Shown: piece by piece, positions 32,994 to 33,836 of the stretch
Layout of the letters: the number at the start of each line of letters is the position of its first letter
How positions within the stretch are numbered: the first letter of the stretch is position 1
NCBI GenBank assembly: GCA_039024295.1
Contig: JBCDIQ010000011.1
Location: 1 to 33,836 of the forward strand
Source of the DNA: JBCDIQ01 sp039024295
GTDB lineage: Bacteria > Bacteroidota > Bacteroidia > J057
Length of the DNA stretch: 33,836 nt
Reading direction: 5' to 3'
Position numbers and translations under genes: made by a program
The notes under the pieces: model-generated
What the model was told of the DNA's origin: nothing
Seen by the model: the letters and a program-made list of their open reading frames with translations, nothing else
The model's database searches: none

Positions 32994-33836
32994 TTAGCCA
33001 GCCTCATTTGAAGACGTAGCGGCAGGGTGAATGGTGACCATGCCGTCCATGAGCCTGTGGAGGGGGAATACCACCTGACGGTCACCCAGGTCGAGGGTGA
33101 GAGAAATAGCATCCATGTGAATGATTTCCCCTTTGTAGCCATCTACATCAATGACTTGTCCAGTGTGATACTTATTTTTTGTGTAAAAGGAAGTGAGCAT
33201 GTTGGCCAGGACTGGGCGTGCCGCTAGTCCGTAAGCAATAGAAAATGCCAGAATAACCCCCGCAATGATAATAGAAATATTGGCGGTAATAATTTGGGTA
33301 TCTACACCTGCTTGATTTAATGCAGTAACCACTACCGTAAGTAACAGGATATAAAACACAGCATTGCTGATGAGCTTCCAGGAATTGATCCCAAGAGACT
33401 TGCAAGAAGAACCTACGAGGTCTTTTACCCCATTGGCAATGTAGTATCCTATGACGAAAACCGCCCCGGCAGTCAGCAGGACTGGCAAGTAAGCCACCAG
33501 TTTACCGATTTGTTCTGAGACGATGGTGAGGCCCAGGTAATCGGAGGCCATCAACACAAACATCAACAGGACCAGCCAGTAAATAAACTTCTTCAGGATG
33601 AATACGGGCCGGATTTTGACCTTGGAATTTTGCAGAACTTCTGACTGATTGAGGCGTTCCCCAAGCTCGTCCAATTTAAGGCGTCGGAGGAGTTTTTCTA
33701 CGATGTTGGCGATTACTTTGGCAATGAGCCAGCCAATAAACAGGAGGACAATTGCGCTGACCAGAGTGGAAAATGCACCCAAAATTTGTCTCAGGGTTTC
33801 ATCTCCTCCCAATACATCAATGATATTTTGTAATAG
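32994..33836 (-). CDS. MscS-family mechanosensitive channel, C-terminal part (start beyond the right edge)
   Basis: The frame is open to the last base of the window with 280 codons visible, so the true start lies outside; the internal TTG at 33812 is not the start. Five hydrophobic helices are seen: LVSAIVLLFIGWLIAKV, FIYWLVLLMFVLMA, LPVLLTAGAVFVIGYYIANG, AVFYILLLTVVVTAL and IIIAGVILAFSIAYGLA. The last is the pore-lining helix and leads straight into the MscS middle beta domain (TGQVIDVDGYKGEIIHMDAISLTL, then DRQVVFPLHRLMDG). The protein ends soon after this domain, so it is a small MscS variant without a large C-terminal cage. The N-terminal part is of the conserved TM-helix type (PF05552-like). 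It is the first of three genes with the two downstream envelope genes. Confidence 0.88.
   Translation of the reverse strand, partial: LLQNIIDVLGGDETLRQILGAFSTLVSAIVLLFIGWLIAKVIANIVEKLLRRLKLDELGERLNQSEVLQNSKVKIRPVFILKKFIYWLVLLMFVLMASDYLGLTIVSEQIGKLVAYLPVLLTAGAVFVIGYYIANGVKDLVGSSCKSLGINSWKLISNAVFYILLLTVVVTALNQAGVDTQIITANISIIIAGVILAFSIAYGLAARPVLANMLTSFYTKNKYHTGQVIDVDGYKGEIIHMDAISLTLDLGDRQVVFPLHRLMDGMVTIHPAATSSNEAG

Noticed and set aside
1..33836. tRNA, rRNA, CRISPR, IS elements, prophage or defence genes
   Set aside because: I looked for these across the gaps and the gene list and saw no cloverleaf-like sequence, spaced repeats, transposase, integrase or known defence domain.

Overview
The window looks like ordinary chromosome of an aerobic, heterotrophic member of the Bacteroidota. 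A member of the Saprospiria or a Lewinella-like lineage is my guess, not proven. The basis is a type IX secretion (T9SS) C-terminal domain with SprB-type repeats, two Omp28-family proteins, a Bacteroidota-style TonB, an OmpA protein with an Asp-Ser-rich linker, TAnnTTTG-type promoter elements and almost no Shine-Dalgarno sequences. I see no rRNA, tRNA, CRISPR array, insertion sequence, integrase or phage gene. Every gap between genes is under 200 bases, so nothing large is left unexplained.

Left part (1-5100). On the minus strand are a lipoprotein cut by the window edge, a DUF4349 protein and a small four-helix membrane protein. Divergent from them is a plus-strand pentose-phosphate pair: a short-form 6-phosphogluconate dehydrogenase (gnd) and glucose-6-phosphate dehydrogenase (zwf). 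A single tonB follows zwf, and its leader can fold over its own start codon. A bidirectional terminator separates tonB from the next, convergent gene.

Middle part (5100-20500). On the minus strand lie a 906-residue T9SS cargo protein (Omp28-like, thioredoxin-like CGPC motif, three SprB repeats, sorting domain), a GT28-like glycosyltransferase and a WG-repeat protein. Plus-strand genes follow: an MsbA-like ABC exporter with a perfect -7 element, fumarylacetoacetase (last step of tyrosine degradation), and a secreted alpha/beta hydrolase five bases behind it. Next, on the minus strand, come a DUF6029-type outer-membrane barrel and an Omp28 lipoprotein with a CGNC motif. A lone pseC-type aminotransferase on the plus strand then runs tail-to-tail into a GNAT acetyltransferase.

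Right part (20500-33836). The two methylmalonyl-CoA mutase subunits (mutA, mutB) lead a minus-strand operon that continues into a secreted unknown protein and the GNAT gene. On the plus strand are an Asp-nucleophile alpha/beta hydrolase, a DHFR/RibD-like reductase, a secreted HEXXH metallopeptidase and fabI. The minus strand ends with a DUF1801 protein and a tight three-gene envelope operon: an MscS-family channel (cut by the window edge), an unknown barrel-like exported protein and a 792-residue OmpA-family protein.

Most of the window is housekeeping or envelope biology with clear families. The least explained parts are the Omp28/DUF6029 pair, in which both partners carry a cysteine pair; the MscS-barrel-OmpA operon; the foldable tonB leader; and several secreted unknown proteins attached to metabolic operons.
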